Notes: a model not told the origin generated them from the letters alone. Counted from the stretch's first letter, positions 1-8,543 are shown. The stretch is 64,000 nt of DNA from Flavobacterium sp. 270 (GCF_004368785.1 NZ_SODM01000004.1:360521-424520), one strand, 5' to 3'. Numbers and translations: made by a program.

Positions 1-364
1 TAGATGCCAATGAGAGACAAGACAAAATTCGGGTTCCGTTTACGTGTACTGTACAGGCACCGCATTGTCCGTGGTCGCAGCCTTTTTTAGTTCCTGTTAA
101 AAATAATTGTTCTCTTAATAAATCCAATAAAGTTGTTCTTGGTTCGATATTAAGATTGTGTTTTGTTCCATTTACTTCGATAGAAAGCGGCACGGTCTCT
201 ATATAAGAAGCAATTTTTTCGTCCCACTTGTTTTCTGACGCCATCACCAATGAAGGCGGCGTAAGAGCCAGAGCGGTAAATAATCCCGATTTTTTTATAA
301 AGTCACGACGCGAATTAGAATCGTCCTGTACTTCATTATTTTTGCTTGTTTTTTTAGTGGCCAT
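1..364 (-). CDS. Molybdenum hydroxylase [2Fe-2S] small subunit, partial
   Basis: The gene reads leftward from an ATG at 364 and runs off the window start, so only about 121 N-terminal residues are visible. The N-terminus has a twin-arginine signal (S-R-R-D-F-I-K-K, residues 18-25) followed by a hydrophobic stretch, so export of the folded protein through Tat is expected. A plant-type ferredoxin domain follows. It has the cysteine pattern C-D-H-G-Q-C-G-A-C of the first [2Fe-2S] cluster of xanthine dehydrogenase or isoquinoline/aldehyde oxidoreductase small subunits, and a further Cys near the window edge (I-L-S-C). The partner molybdopterin subunit should lie outside the window. The neighbouring cysteine desulfurase, MocA-like and XdhC genes fit cofactor maturation for this enzyme. 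The family call is firm; the substrate cannot be named. Confidence 0.85.
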   Translation of the reverse strand, partial: MATKKTSKNNEVQDDSNSRRDFIKKSGLFTALALTPPSLVMASENKWDEKIASYIETVPLSIEVNGTKHNLNIEPRTTLLDLLREQLFLTGTKKGCDHGQCGACTVHVNGTRILSCLSLAS

Positions 365-407
365 TCAGTCTATTTTTAAATTAGCAAAATCACAATTGTC
401 ATTCTAA

Positions 408-415
408 CAAATTTA
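408..415 (-). promoter_or_regulatory. Candidate -7 element for the [2Fe-2S] subunit gene
   Basis: Read on the minus strand this is TAAATTTG, an exact match to the Bacteroidota -7 consensus TAnnTTTG. It lies 44 nt upstream of the start codon at 364. No TTG sits 17-23 nt further upstream, so only half of the promoter is supported. Confidence 0.35.
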
Positions 416-510
416 ACAATCTTATGTGAGAAATACTTATAAAATTCACACAAAACCACTATTTAGAATAATTTCATTGAGCGAAAATTTACATTTAAAG
501 CTTTGTGAAA

Positions 511-568
511 TTTTGACGCGGATTAAACGGATTCGCTTTGCGAAAAAGCGGATTGACACGGATTTTTT
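511..568 (+). repeat. Dispersed intergenic repeat, family A, copy 1
   Basis: The segment begins TTTTGACGCGGATTA, continues through ACGGATTCG and ends ACACGGATTTTTT. A diverged copy in the same orientation lies at 42363-42422. It has no coding potential, and the function is unknown. Confidence 0.6.
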
Positions 569-671
569 CTCTCGCAGATTTAGCTGATTATGCCGATTTT
601 TGAAAATTTAATCTGATTATAAAATCATTTAATAAAATCTGCTCAATCTGCAAAATCTGCGAGAGAAAAAA
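563..671. repeat. Perfect 19-bp inverted repeat
   Basis: The left arm at 563-581 (TTTTTTCTCTCGCAGATTT) is exactly complementary to the right arm at 653-671. The 71-nt loop is itself rich in AATCTG-type half sites. The repeat fills most of the gap before the cysteine desulfurase gene and partly overlaps repeat family A. It is too far from the start codon to be an obvious operator. Confidence 0.75.
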
Positions 672-738
672 TAATTACATCCAACAGCTTTACATTATAA
701 ATTTCAAAATTGTATTTTTACGAGATTAAGAATTAACT

Positions 739-1875
739 ATGTCAAAGCCTCATCACATTTACCTCGATAATAACGCATCTACTCGTTTGGATGAACGTGT
801 TTTAGAGGAAATGCTTCCGTATTTTACAGAAAATTATGCCAATGCCGGAAGTCCGCATTTGGCAGGATTGGCGGTAAAAGAAGCAGTAGAAAAAGCGGCG
901 TGGCAGACTGCAAATTTAATTGGCGCAAAAGAAGAAGAAATCATCTTTACTTCTGGTGCTACAGAGGCCATAAATTTAGCTTTGAAAGGTTTCGAAAATG
1001 AAAACAAAAAACACATTGTTACGATTGCAACAGAACATAAAGCAGTATTAGATACCTGCCAATATTTAGAAACAATTGGATATGAGGTTACTTATCTTTC
1101 TGTTGAAAATGATGGAACTCTAAATCTTAATTTATTAAATGAAGCCATTACAGATAAAACACTGATTGTCTGTATTATGATGATTAATAATGAAATTGGT
1201 GTCATACATGACATTGCAAAAATCGCATCGATTGTTCATGCTAAAAATGCACTTTTTTTATGTGATGCTACACAGGCTGTTGGAAAAATTCCGATTGATG
1301 TAAATACACTTGGAATTGATATTATGCCGATTTCTGCACATAAATTTTATGGCCAAAAAGGTGTTGGCGCGCTTTATATTTCATCAAAAATAAAAAAGAA
1401 ATTATCGCCTTTATTACACGGTGGCGGTCAACAGCAAAAACTGCGAAGCGGTACGCTTAATACAACTGGAATTATTGGTTTAGGAAAAGCTGCCGAAATT
1501 ATTGTAAATGAACTTGAAAGCAATAAAGTAAAAATCGAAAAGCTTCGCGATCAATTGGAAAAAGGCTTATTACAATTTGAAGGTTCTTTTGTAAATGGAA
1601 ATACTCAAAATCGAATTTTTAATACTTCTAATATTTGTTTTCCGGGCGTAAATTCAGAGACTTTAATTTTGGCTTTACAGCATATTTCGGTTTCTAATGG
1701 TTCGTCTTGTTCGGCTATAACTTCTGAACCTTCACATGTTTTAAAAGCTTTAGGATTATCAAACGAAAATGCTTTGAGTTCAATTCGTTTTAGTTTGAGC
1801 AAATACAATACTTCCGAAGAAATTGAAGAAACGATTGCCACGGTTCTTGCTTTGGCAGAGAAATTAAGAAATTAG
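739..1875 (+). CDS. Cysteine desulfurase, NifS/IscS family
   Basis: This 378-residue PLP enzyme would remove sulfur from L-cysteine and carry it as a persulfide. The PLP lysine is K202 in S-A-H-K-F-Y-G. H100 in A-T-E-H-K-A is the usual cofactor-stacking histidine, and C324 in G-S-S-C-S-A is the persulfide cysteine on the mobile loop. Length and motif spacing are normal for aminotransferase class V desulfurases. It converges on the MocA-like gene with a 12-nt tail overlap and is not beside isc or suf scaffold genes. Its neighbours are a molybdenum hydroxylase subunit and XdhC, so a likely job is supplying the sulfido ligand of the molybdenum cofactor. A housekeeping Fe-S or tRNA-thiolation role cannot be excluded. 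Confidence 0.9.
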   Translation: MSKPHHIYLDNNASTRLDERVLEEMLPYFTENYANAGSPHLAGLAVKEAVEKAAWQTANLIGAKEEEIIFTSGATEAINLALKGFENENKKHIVTIATEHKAVLDTCQYLETIGYEVTYLSVENDGTLNLNLLNEAITDKTLIVCIMMINNEIGVIHDIAKIASIVHAKNALFLCDATQAVGKIPIDVNTLGIDIMPISAHKFYGQKGVGALYISSKIKKKLSPLLHGGGQQQKLRSGTLNTTGIIGLGKAAEIIVNELESNKVKIEKLRDQLEKGLLQFEGSFVNGNTQNRIFNTSNICFPGVNSETLILALQHISVSNGSSCSAITSEPSHVLKALGLSNENALSSIRFSLSKYNTSEEIEETIATVLALAEKLRN

Positions 1876-2466
1876 GTTTTGATAATCTTCCTGCGTGTCA
1901 ATATCAATCACGCCTTTTTCAAAAGGAACTAAAGAACTGTCTTCAATATAATTTTTAATTATTTTTTTAGCGCCAGATTGTTCATCCAATTCCAAAAGAG
2001 CATTGAAATATTTTCGCTCAAATAATACCGGAATTCCAAATGTTCCGGCATAACTGGATGCAATTATTCCTTTTTTTGTTTTAGAATGTGCAGTTACTAA
2101 TTCCTCAAAAACAGTATGTGTAAGATACGGCTGATCGCAAACTGAGAAAATACAAGTGTTACTTTCGGGTGCTGAAACCATAAATTCTTTAAGTCCTGCA
2201 ATAATCGACGACGACATTCCCAATTCCCAATCTGGATTAAAAACGATCTTTATTTTAGACGGATCTATTTCTTTTTCTATGGTTTCATGAACTGCGCCAG
2301 TAACGACAATTACTATCGAATTTGGAACTAATAAAGCTTCGTTTATGGTATTTTTGAGAAGTGTAGTGTTTTTAAATTCAAGCAATTGTTTGGGTTCGCC
2401 CAATCTTGAAGAATTTCCTGCGGCCAAAATTACGATACCCGTTTTATTTTCTCTTTTAGCCGACAT
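1864..2466 (-). CDS. mocA: MocA/MobA-like NTP transferase
   Basis: This protein of about 200 residues belongs to the nucleotidyltransferase family that includes molybdenum cofactor cytidylyltransferase (MocA) and MobA. The N-terminal motif L-A-A-G-N-S-S-R-L-G-E-P-K-Q-L-L (residues about 14-29) is the nucleotide-binding signature. V-C-D-Q-P-Y-L further on matches the metal-binding CDxP segment of MocA. The open frame extends 27 nt further upstream, but only to a TTG. The ATG at 2466 gives a clean 11-nt overlap with the end of xdhC and is preferred. The overlap implies translational coupling with XdhC. MocA fits better than MobA because the adjacent hydroxylase family uses the CMP-type cofactor; this is inference. 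Confidence 0.8.
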   Translation of the reverse strand: MSAKRENKTGIVILAAGNSSRLGEPKQLLEFKNTTLLKNTINEALLVPNSIVIVVTGAVHETIEKEIDPSKIKIVFNPDWELGMSSSIIAGLKEFMVSAPESNTCIFSVCDQPYLTHTVFEELVTAHSKTKKGIIASSYAGTFGIPVLFERKYFNALLELDEQSGAKKIIKNYIEDSSLVPFEKGVIDIDTQEDYQNLIS

Positions 2467-3580
2467 AGGTTGTGGTGCTGTGTATTTTTCCAACTTTATA
2501 TTTTAACGAAGCTCCGTTTTTAACCGACATTACGGCTTTGATTTCGGCTGTAATGGCTAAAGCAATTTCTTCTGAAGTTTCTGCGCCAACGTCCAGACCA
2601 ATTGGGCCGTAAATTCGGCTAAGTTGTTCTTCGGTTATCTTTATGCCTTCATTACTCAAATCATCGATCATTCGGTCTAGTTTTGTTTTCGGACCTAAAA
2701 TGCCAATATATTTACAATTGCTTTCTAAAAGCTGTTTCAGCATTTCTAAATCGTATTTATAATTGTGCGTCATTAAAACAAAATAGGTTTGCGCGTCTAT
2801 TGTAATATTTTGCAGAAAATCTGCTGCTTTTATGGTAAGTACTTTTTTAGCTTCGGGAAAACGTTTTGATGTTGCATAAGCTGCGCGTCCGTCGCCAATT
2901 GTAACTTCCCAGCCCAATAAAACTGCAATTTTTTCTAAAGGCTGTACATCATTTCCTGCTCCGGCAATTATAAGTGCCGTTGGCGGATTTATGCATTCTA
3001 TTAGGGCTTCTGTCTGCGATTCTTCGTTTATTTTTTTTATTATGGTGGTTTTGTTTTTCAATACTTCTTTTGCTTCAGAAAGTAATTCTAATGCATTTTC
3101 ATTTTGATATAAAAGCGACATTTCATCTCTGTAGAATAAAACGGTGCCAATTTGTTCGGTATATTTTTGTATTGAAAATAAGGTAATTACAACGGCAGCT
3201 TTGCGTTCTTTTTCTAATTCCTGCAAAAGCCAAATCGGGTTGTTTTGTATCTCATCGTTTATATATTCAAAAAGAATATGAACAATTCCGTTGCAGCCAA
3301 GCTGTAAACCTATTTCTATGTCGTCTTCGTTACTGGTATTATAAGTAATAAGTTTATTCTGTTGTTGTTGTATCGAGAGTAATGCTTTTCTTAACGCATC
3401 CCCTTCTAAGCATCCACCGCTGATTGCGCCGGTAAGAACGCCGTCTTCTGTAACCAGCATACGCGCTCCGGGCTGACGGTAAGAGGAACCTTCAACTTTT
3501 ACGACAGTTGCCAAAGCAGTCTTTTTTCCTGCTGTTTTTGCTTCTTTATAGGCTTTTAAGATATCGCTGATTTCTTTCAT
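2456..3580 (-). CDS. xdhC: XdhC/CoxI family molybdenum-cofactor insertion factor
   Basis: The 374-residue protein has both hallmark segments of the XdhC/CoxI family. The N-terminal domain carries G-S-S-Y-R-Q-P-G-A-R-M (about 31-41) and G-A-I-S-G-G-C-L-E (about 51-59). The C-terminal half is a Rossmann-like XdhC_C domain with I-A-G-A-G-N-D-V. XdhC binds the molybdenum cofactor, protects and helps sulfurate it with a cysteine desulfurase, and delivers it to xanthine dehydrogenase-type enzymes. It is first in a two-gene minus-strand operon with the MocA-like gene. Encoding it together with a NifS-like desulfurase and a hydroxylase subunit makes the pathway assignment strong. Confidence 0.9.
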   Translation of the reverse strand: MKEISDILKAYKEAKTAGKKTALATVVKVEGSSYRQPGARMLVTEDGVLTGAISGGCLEGDALRKALLSIQQQQNKLITYNTSNEDDIEIGLQLGCNGIVHILFEYINDEIQNNPIWLLQELEKERKAAVVITLFSIQKYTEQIGTVLFYRDEMSLLYQNENALELLSEAKEVLKNKTTIIKKINEESQTEALIECINPPTALIIAGAGNDVQPLEKIAVLLGWEVTIGDGRAAYATSKRFPEAKKVLTIKAADFLQNITIDAQTYFVLMTHNYKYDLEMLKQLLESNCKYIGILGPKTKLDRMIDDLSNEGIKITEEQLSRIYGPIGLDVGAETSEEIALAITAEIKAVMSVKNGASLKYKVGKIHSTTTYVG

Positions 3581-3599
3581 AAAAATAATTACTCCTTAA

Positions 3600-3607
3600 C
3601 AAAAATA
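3600..3607 (-). promoter_or_regulatory. Candidate -7 element for xdhC-mocA
   Basis: The minus strand reads TATTTTTG, an exact TAnnTTTG match, 20 nt before the xdhC start. There is no good TTG at the -33 position, so the assignment is tentative. Confidence 0.4.
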
Positions 3608-3706
3608 GCTAATTATTTTTTTAACTGATGTATGATTTGTATGACGAAGTTTTGTATTTTTATCTGCAGCAAAATATTTTAATTTCAAACCTAAACAACA
3701 AACTAA

Positions 3707-4039
3707 ATGGGAAAATTTGTAATTACTCAAAGAAAGAACGGAGAATTTCAATTCAATTTAAAAGCAGGTAATGGACAAACTATTTTAACCAGCGAAGGTT
3801 ATTCGAGCAAATCGGCTTGTACTAACGGAATTGAATCTGTAAAAACGAATTCGCAGGACGATAGCAAATATGACAAAAAAGAATCTACAAGCGGAAAACC
3901 ATATTTTAATTTAAAAGCTGGAAACGGCCAGATTATCGGCGCAAGCGAAATGTATGAGAGTACTGCTGCAAGAGATAACGGAATTGCTTCTGTAAAATCA
4001 AATGCTCCTGAAGCTACGACAGACGATCAGACTTCTTAA
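3707..4039 (+). CDS. YegP-family (DUF1508) protein
   Basis: The 110-residue protein consists of two tandem copies of the DUF1508 motif of about 50 residues. Each copy contains F-x-L-K-A-G-N-G-Q-x-I followed by S-E and then N-G-I-x-S-V-K. The first copy spans about 2-49 and the second about 60-102. It has no signal peptide or membrane segment. YegP-type proteins are widespread small cytoplasmic proteins of uncertain function. The gene is monocistronic, is read divergently from xdhC, and is followed at once by a strong terminator. Confidence 0.85.
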   Translation: MGKFVITQRKNGEFQFNLKAGNGQTILTSEGYSSKSACTNGIESVKTNSQDDSKYDKKESTSGKPYFNLKAGNGQIIGASEMYESTAARDNGIASVKSNAPEATTDDQTS

Positions 4040-4060
4040 ATTTATTGATGTATAATAATA

Positions 4061-4093
4061 AAAAAAGCGAAGTTTTATGACTTCGCTTTTTTT
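4061..4093 (+). terminator. Intrinsic terminator after the YegP gene
   Basis: The stem GCGAAGT (4067-4073) pairs with ACTTCGC (4080-4086) across a 6-nt loop and is followed by seven T residues. An A-run precedes the stem, so it could also act on the minus strand. Confidence 0.85.
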
Positions 4094-4137
4094 GTTTTTC
4101 TTAGTGTATTTATAATCACAAATGTTATTTCCTGCAA

Positions 4138-4231
4138 TTTTGTCATTGCGAGGAACGAAGCAACCACACTAAATAATTATACAAAGTTTGATTTTGCAAA
4201 TGAGATTGCTTCGTTCCTCGCAATGACAAAA
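4138..4231. repeat. Perfect 26-bp inverted repeat, family D
   Basis: The left arm at 4138-4163 contains CATTGCGAGGAACGAAGCAA. The right arm at 4206-4231 is its exact complement, across a 42-nt loop. It lies just beyond the YegP terminator and before the end of the Xre gene. It has no coding potential and no mobile-element gene is attached. Confidence 0.8.
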
Positions 4232-4285
4232 CTGGACTTAACTTTACTAAATTTTAATTCGTGAAATTAGTGGCAAAAAAACCAA

Positions 4286-4675
4286 TTAAATGTCACCAAA
4301 TTTGTCTTTGTAACGGTCTAATTCTTGTTCTGTTCTGCTGAGTAATTTTTCTAAGAGTTCTATTTTATCTTCGTAAAGATGTTTTAGCGCTGCGCTGTCG
4401 TCAGAATTTATGATGACTCCTGAACTGTTGTTGTTTCCTTTTACGGTGTTGAAACTATTGAAATAACGCTGGCTGTCGAAACTAATTATGTCTTCTACGC
4501 TGACTTCTAGTATCCGGGCAATTTCGACTAGTTTTGCAAAGGAAAGAATGGTTTTTCCTTTTTCTATTTTACTGTAACCTGCTTGTGTGACGCCCAATTG
4601 ATCGGCGACATATTCCTGAGTATAATTTTTCAACTCTCTAATACTTTTGATTTTGTTTTTTATTGAAGTGGTCAT
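4286..4675 (-). CDS. Xre-family HTH transcriptional regulator
   Basis: This 129-residue protein has an N-terminal helix-turn-helix of the HTH_3 type (about 7-63), with the diagnostic run Y-T-Q-E-Y-V-A-D-Q-L-G-V-T-Q and S-K-I-E-K-G-K. The rest is a Ser/Asn-rich linker (about 75-92) and a Glu/Lys-rich C-terminal helix (about 93-126) likely to form a coiled coil for dimerisation. There is no metabolite-binding domain. Two small membrane-protein genes lie just upstream on the same strand. The regulated genes are unknown. Confidence 0.85.
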   Translation of the reverse strand: MTTSIKNKIKSIRELKNYTQEYVADQLGVTQAGYSKIEKGKTILSFAKLVEIARILEVSVEDIISFDSQRYFNSFNTVKGNNNSSGVIINSDDSAALKHLYEDKIELLEKLLSRTEQELDRYKDKFGDI

Positions 4676-4760
4676 AAGCTTTGCTTGGGGGGATTTTAGG
4701 AGCTATACCGTTTTAATGAATATCTGATTTTTCGACTGTAGGTAAATGGAAAAATCTTTT

Positions 4761-4850
4761 TTATTTCTTTTTCATGGTGATTATAAAACCATAAACTATA
4801 GCTAAAAAGATAAAGGCTATGTGGTAATTTGAGTTTTCGGTTAAGAACAT
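4761..4850 (-). CDS. Predicted 29-residue membrane peptide
   Basis: A 30-codon frame starts with an ATG at 4850, only 4 nt after the stop of the next upstream gene, and ends with TAA at 4761. It encodes a short polar N-terminus, one hydrophobic segment (about residues 10-25) and a Lys-Lys-Lys tail, the layout of a single-span membrane peptide. Support comes from the tight spacing and the hydrophobic profile alone. No family was recognised and chance cannot be ruled out. Confidence 0.4.
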   Translation of the reverse strand: MFLTENSNYHIAFIFLAIVYGFIITMKKK

Positions 4851-4854
4851 TAAT

Positions 4855-5274
4855 TTAGATTAAAATTGGGGATTTGCTTTCCTGAACGAGGCGATTAAAC
4901 TCTAAGGATAAATATTGATCTATTTGTTTTCCGATTACTGGACGGTCTAAAGTCTTGATTTTGACTTTGGTTTCTTTTCTGTAAATGTCTTTTACAATTA
5001 CATAATATTCAAACTCTATTGTATTATGAAATCTTAAAATTATGAGTACTGTATACATTAACAAAGCCGGGACGATGTAATACAATTCCATTAAATTTGA
5101 AAAAAACATGCAATAATAGGCTAAGGCAGTGACTGAAATAAAGGCACCGTTTTCGAGAAGGTAGGTCTTCTTTTTTTTGAGAAGACCAAGCTCTACAATT
5201 TCATTAAAATTGTATTGCCAGCGTTTTGAACCATAGTCAAAATGAACATGGTCATTTGTAAGGGTAATGAACAT
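4855..5274 (-). CDS. Hypothetical membrane protein
   Basis: The 139-residue protein is not recognised. A polar N-terminal beta-rich segment of about 40 residues is followed by two adjacent hydrophobic spans (about 44-62 and 66-82), then a hydrophilic C-terminal domain with alternating charged and hydrophobic residues. This layout resembles small membrane proteins with a PH-like cytoplasmic domain, which is only a structural guess. It probably shares a transcript with the 29-residue membrane peptide just downstream. Confidence 0.65.
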   Translation of the reverse strand: MFITLTNDHVHFDYGSKRWQYNFNEIVELGLLKKKKTYLLENGAFISVTALAYYCMFFSNLMELYYIVPALLMYTVLIILRFHNTIEFEYYVIVKDIYRKETKVKIKTLDRPVIGKQIDQYLSLEFNRLVQESKSPILI

Positions 5275-5321
5275 AATAATTAAGCGTTATTAAAAAAATA
5301 AGAATATATTTGTACAGAAAG

Positions 5322-5329
5322 CAAATGTA
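5322..5329 (-). promoter_or_regulatory. Candidate -7 element for the 4855-5274 gene
   Basis: The minus strand reads TACATTTG, an exact TAnnTTTG match 48 nt upstream of the start codon. A TTG at the -33 position is not evident. Confidence 0.4.
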
Positions 5330-5552
5330 AAACTGGCTTCATACGAGAATATGGTATGAAAATGCTAATATTCTGACATTAAACTTTATAATCGCAATAT
5401 TACGAATTAAACTCCCTTTTTTTCCTACAAGACCCTTATAGAATATAACTAAAAGTTATAATTAATTCTAAAATGTAAAGTTTTACTTATCATTCAGGGC
5501 AAATCAGGCTATTCTATTCTATCTTACTTTTAAATTTTAAAAATAACGCTAT

Positions 5553-5597
5553 AAAAAAAGCCCCAAACGTCTCTAATTTCGAGAACGTTTGAGGCTT
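5553..5597 (-). terminator. Terminator after the secreted metallopeptidase gene
   Basis: On the minus strand a long imperfect hairpin with arms around AAAGCCTCAAACGTTCTC and GAGACGTTTGGGGCTTT is followed by a run of seven T. It begins 18 nt after the stop codon at 5616, a typical position for an intrinsic terminator. Confidence 0.8.
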
Positions 5598-5615
5598 TCA
5601 TAACTAACTCAAATC

Positions 5616-8495
5616 TTATTTTTTAATAAAACGTTTTGTTGTTTTAGTTCCGTCTTTATCAAAAACGATAAAATAAATTCCCGTTCTTAAACCTGAAACA
5701 TTCAGACTGTTTTCGCTGATTTTCTGGAAAGCAATTACAGTTCCGGTTTGAGAATCTACAACGCTTACATTTCCTCCTGTTATATCTTTGGTAAAATATA
5801 GGATATCTTCGGTAGGATTTGGATATACGTTTAATGCAATAGCTTCTGTTTGATCATCAATTGAGACCATAGCTGCCGAAACTGGCGCCCCCGCACCAAC
5901 TTTGGTAATTCTGATCCAATTGATGTTCATTCCCGTATTCTGAATATAAATTCCAAAATTGTACGTTCCTGCATTTACATTCACAGTTTGCGTTACGGTC
6001 TGCCAGTTTTGCCAGCCTCCGGTATTAGGCACATCAACATTTCCTAATAAAACAGTACCGCCGTTTAAGTCTGAAGATAATTTACCTCCTGTAACTTCAC
6101 TTGCAACTCTGTATTCTATTAAATAAGAACCATTTGTTGGAAAATTGATATTGTTGTACGCCATCCAGTCGCCTGTTTCGGTATAACCAACATTTAATCC
6201 TCCGCCAGCGTCTGTTGTCGTTTCGGTTTGAATACCACTCATTGCAGAGTAATCTTCTGCCTGAATTAATGTTGAAGTCTGCGCGCTTGTTGTAGCAATT
6301 AATTTCCATTGTCCGCACGTTTGTCCGTTGTCGTCCCATTGCTGAACATTAGCGCCGTTTGCTGTGCTTGCTCCGGCAACCTCAACAATTCTACCGCTGT
6401 GACGAGCAATAATTTTATAGAATCCATCGCCAGCCGAAACTAATATAAATTGCTGATTTGTAGTTCCGTTATACGGATATTGCTCTACATTGGCCCCATT
6501 GGCTTTATTAAAATTATTTACATCTAAAGACTGTCCGCTATGATTCACAATGATTTTATACAATCCGTCGCCTAAATGCGTAAAAGTATATTTCTGATTG
6601 TTTCCGGTATTTACCGTTCCCTGCGCAACGTTTGCTCCGTTTGATAAACTGGCGTTCCAGACATCCATATTTAAACCACTATTTCTGTTTTGAAGAAAGA
6701 AAGTTTGGTTTCCTAAAGTAGTAACACCGTTGGCTAATATTCTAATCGAACTTACTTTATCGTTCCAGGTTGTATTTAAACACGAATTATCAGAATTTAT
6801 TACCGTTGAAGCTCCTCCAAAATTATCATCCTGATATAAAATCGCCTGAAATCCCTGAGTGATTTTTAGTGACGAAATATCATCGTTTAAAACTCCTAAA
6901 GAATTTAATCTTGCCAGATTATAATCTCCAATAGTTAATCCGCCAGAAAAACCGGTGTAGTTACAATCTTTATAAACCGTAATTACATCTGTAGATGCCG
7001 CAATATTTCCTCCCGGTGGAATTGTTCCTGTAATGGAATAACTTCCGATAGAACCATACGCCGAATAACCGCCAGAACCAGCATTTCCTGCTCCTGTTCC
7101 GTCAACGCCTACAAAATATTTTCCTGCCGGAAGATTTACATTCATAGAAGCATTCAAAGCAAAAGGATCAGAATTCCAATACGTTCCCATTTCTGCTCCT
7201 GCCGAATTGTATAATCGCATTAAAAGATGCAGATTCCCGTCTCTGGAAACAGTATTTGCATTAATAGAAACATTTCCTCCACCAGTAGTAAACGTAAAAA
7301 AGTCATAATCGGCTTCGCTCGAAATAATTCCGTTTTTCTGATTGATTGCACCGCTTGCGTTATAATCTAAAGTTGCTGCAGATCCAGTTGTATTTCCGTA
7401 ATCATCTCCTCTGTAACCTACTCCAAATTTTGAACCTGCAATAGTGGCGACATCATCCTGAAGATTGTTGGCAAAATTGTACTCGCCTTTGCTCCATTGT
7501 ACAACAGGTCTGTAATATCCTGCACCCATAATTGGCGCCCAAGCAGTATTATTTAAACCTACGAAATAATCTTCTGCCGGATTCGTACGTCCGTCATGAC
7601 CCAAATCAAAAGTATGTCCAACTTCGTGTGCCGAAGCGTCTCCACCAGATTTTCCAGAAGTAATAAATACCCAGCACGGCACATCGTTATCCCAATTAAA
7701 AGAACCAATATACGCTACTCCGCCCGCTCCCGGCGCTGCAGTATTGGTTGGCGTCACTACAACTCGTATTCTTCGGTTTCTTGGATAGGAATTAAAAACG
7801 GCTTCATTTGTGGTAACGTTTACATTAAAAGGTCTGTAATCTTCAGATACTACTTCCCAATGTTGCTGTACATCTGCATCGCTCATTCCAGAAGCTGCAG
7901 CGTTGATGGCATTTCCGTTGTTCCAAAGATTTCCAGCCGGCATATTGTAACCGTCAAAATCTAACATTACACAGCCCGCTGCGCCCGGTAAACTTTGAAG
8001 ATTTAATAATGCTGGTGCAATTGCTGCAACCTCAGCTTTACTTGTTGATTTGTTTGCTGCATTTGAAGGAACGTTTCTATAATCGATACAAACTAAAGTA
8101 TTGATATCAACTTTCTTTACAAAAGCGTTTCCTGCAGCATCTGAGTAATATTTGTAGGCTTCTTTTGCGGCTTTCAAAAGAATGTGTCCTTCCAGTGTTT
8201 GGTCTTTGACTTTAATGTAAAATGAAGATTCCGGAATGTTTTTAATTTCTCCGATCAGAAATTCACTAGACGCATCTGATTCTTTAAAATTAATTTTTCC
8301 GTTGAAGTTTTTAGCATTGGAAACTTCAAGTAAAACTGTTTTTTCTGCACTTTTTGAAGTTGCAGAAGTAACAAGTCCTTTTTTTAAATTGTTCATAAAT
8401 GTTCTACTCGAACCTAAAGAAGTCTGCGCGACGGCAAAACTTGTAAAAGCAATAAATACGAGCAAACTTAACCGTAATCTGTAGTTGTTTTTCAT
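5616..8495 (-). CDS. Secreted metzincin-like metallopeptidase with lectin, CBM6 and T9SS domains
   Basis: The 959-residue exported protein has a signal peptide (1-24). Its catalytic domain carries H-E-V-G-H-T-F-D-L-G-H at 290-300 and a possible Met-turn (P-I-M-G) near 323, so zinc peptidase activity is expected. The eleven-residue zinc motif keeps metzincin spacing but has Asp where Gly is usual at position 8. A PPC-like beta domain follows (about 365-490). Then come a beta/gamma-crystallin-like domain (504-590), a ricin-type beta-trefoil (596-735), CBM6 (743-868) and a T9SS type A sorting domain (889-959, starting Y-P-N-P). The last four modules are nearly the same as in the GH64 protein at 10542-13211. 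Companion genes encode a chitinase and beta-1,3-glucanases, which suggests it strips protein from fungal walls. The peptidase family call is moderately sure; the domain layout is clear. Confidence 0.8.
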   Translation of the reverse strand: MKNNYRLRLSLLVFIAFTSFAVAQTSLGSSRTFMNNLKKGLVTSATSKSAEKTVLLEVSNAKNFNGKINFKESDASSEFLIGEIKNIPESSFYIKVKDQTLEGHILLKAAKEAYKYYSDAAGNAFVKKVDINTLVCIDYRNVPSNAANKSTSKAEVAAIAPALLNLQSLPGAAGCVMLDFDGYNMPAGNLWNNGNAINAAASGMSDADVQQHWEVVSEDYRPFNVNVTTNEAVFNSYPRNRRIRVVVTPTNTAAPGAGGVAYIGSFNWDNDVPCWVFITSGKSGGDASAHEVGHTFDLGHDGRTNPAEDYFVGLNNTAWAPIMGAGYYRPVVQWSKGEYNFANNLQDDVATIAGSKFGVGYRGDDYGNTTGSAATLDYNASGAINQKNGIISSEADYDFFTFTTGGGNVSINANTVSRDGNLHLLMRLYNSAGAEMGTYWNSDPFALNASMNVNLPAGKYFVGVDGTGAGNAGSGGYSAYGSIGSYSITGTIPPGGNIAASTDVITVYKDCNYTGFSGGLTIGDYNLARLNSLGVLNDDISSLKITQGFQAILYQDDNFGGASTVINSDNSCLNTTWNDKVSSIRILANGVTTLGNQTFFLQNRNSGLNMDVWNASLSNGANVAQGTVNTGNNQKYTFTHLGDGLYKIIVNHSGQSLDVNNFNKANGANVEQYPYNGTTNQQFILVSAGDGFYKIIARHSGRIVEVAGASTANGANVQQWDDNGQTCGQWKLIATTSAQTSTLIQAEDYSAMSGIQTETTTDAGGGLNVGYTETGDWMAYNNINFPTNGSYLIEYRVASEVTGGKLSSDLNGGTVLLGNVDVPNTGGWQNWQTVTQTVNVNAGTYNFGIYIQNTGMNINWIRITKVGAGAPVSAAMVSIDDQTEAIALNVYPNPTEDILYFTKDITGGNVSVVDSQTGTVIAFQKISENSLNVSGLRTGIYFIVFDKDGTKTTKRFIKK

Positions 8496-8543
8496 AATCT
8501 ATGTAGGGGTTTGGGGTTTATGCTTTTTTGAGTGTTGTTTTTT

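Noticed and set aside
2467..2493. Upstream extension of the MocA-like frame to a TTG at 2493
   Set aside because: The ATG at 2466 fits the family start and gives a shorter, typical overlap with xdhC.
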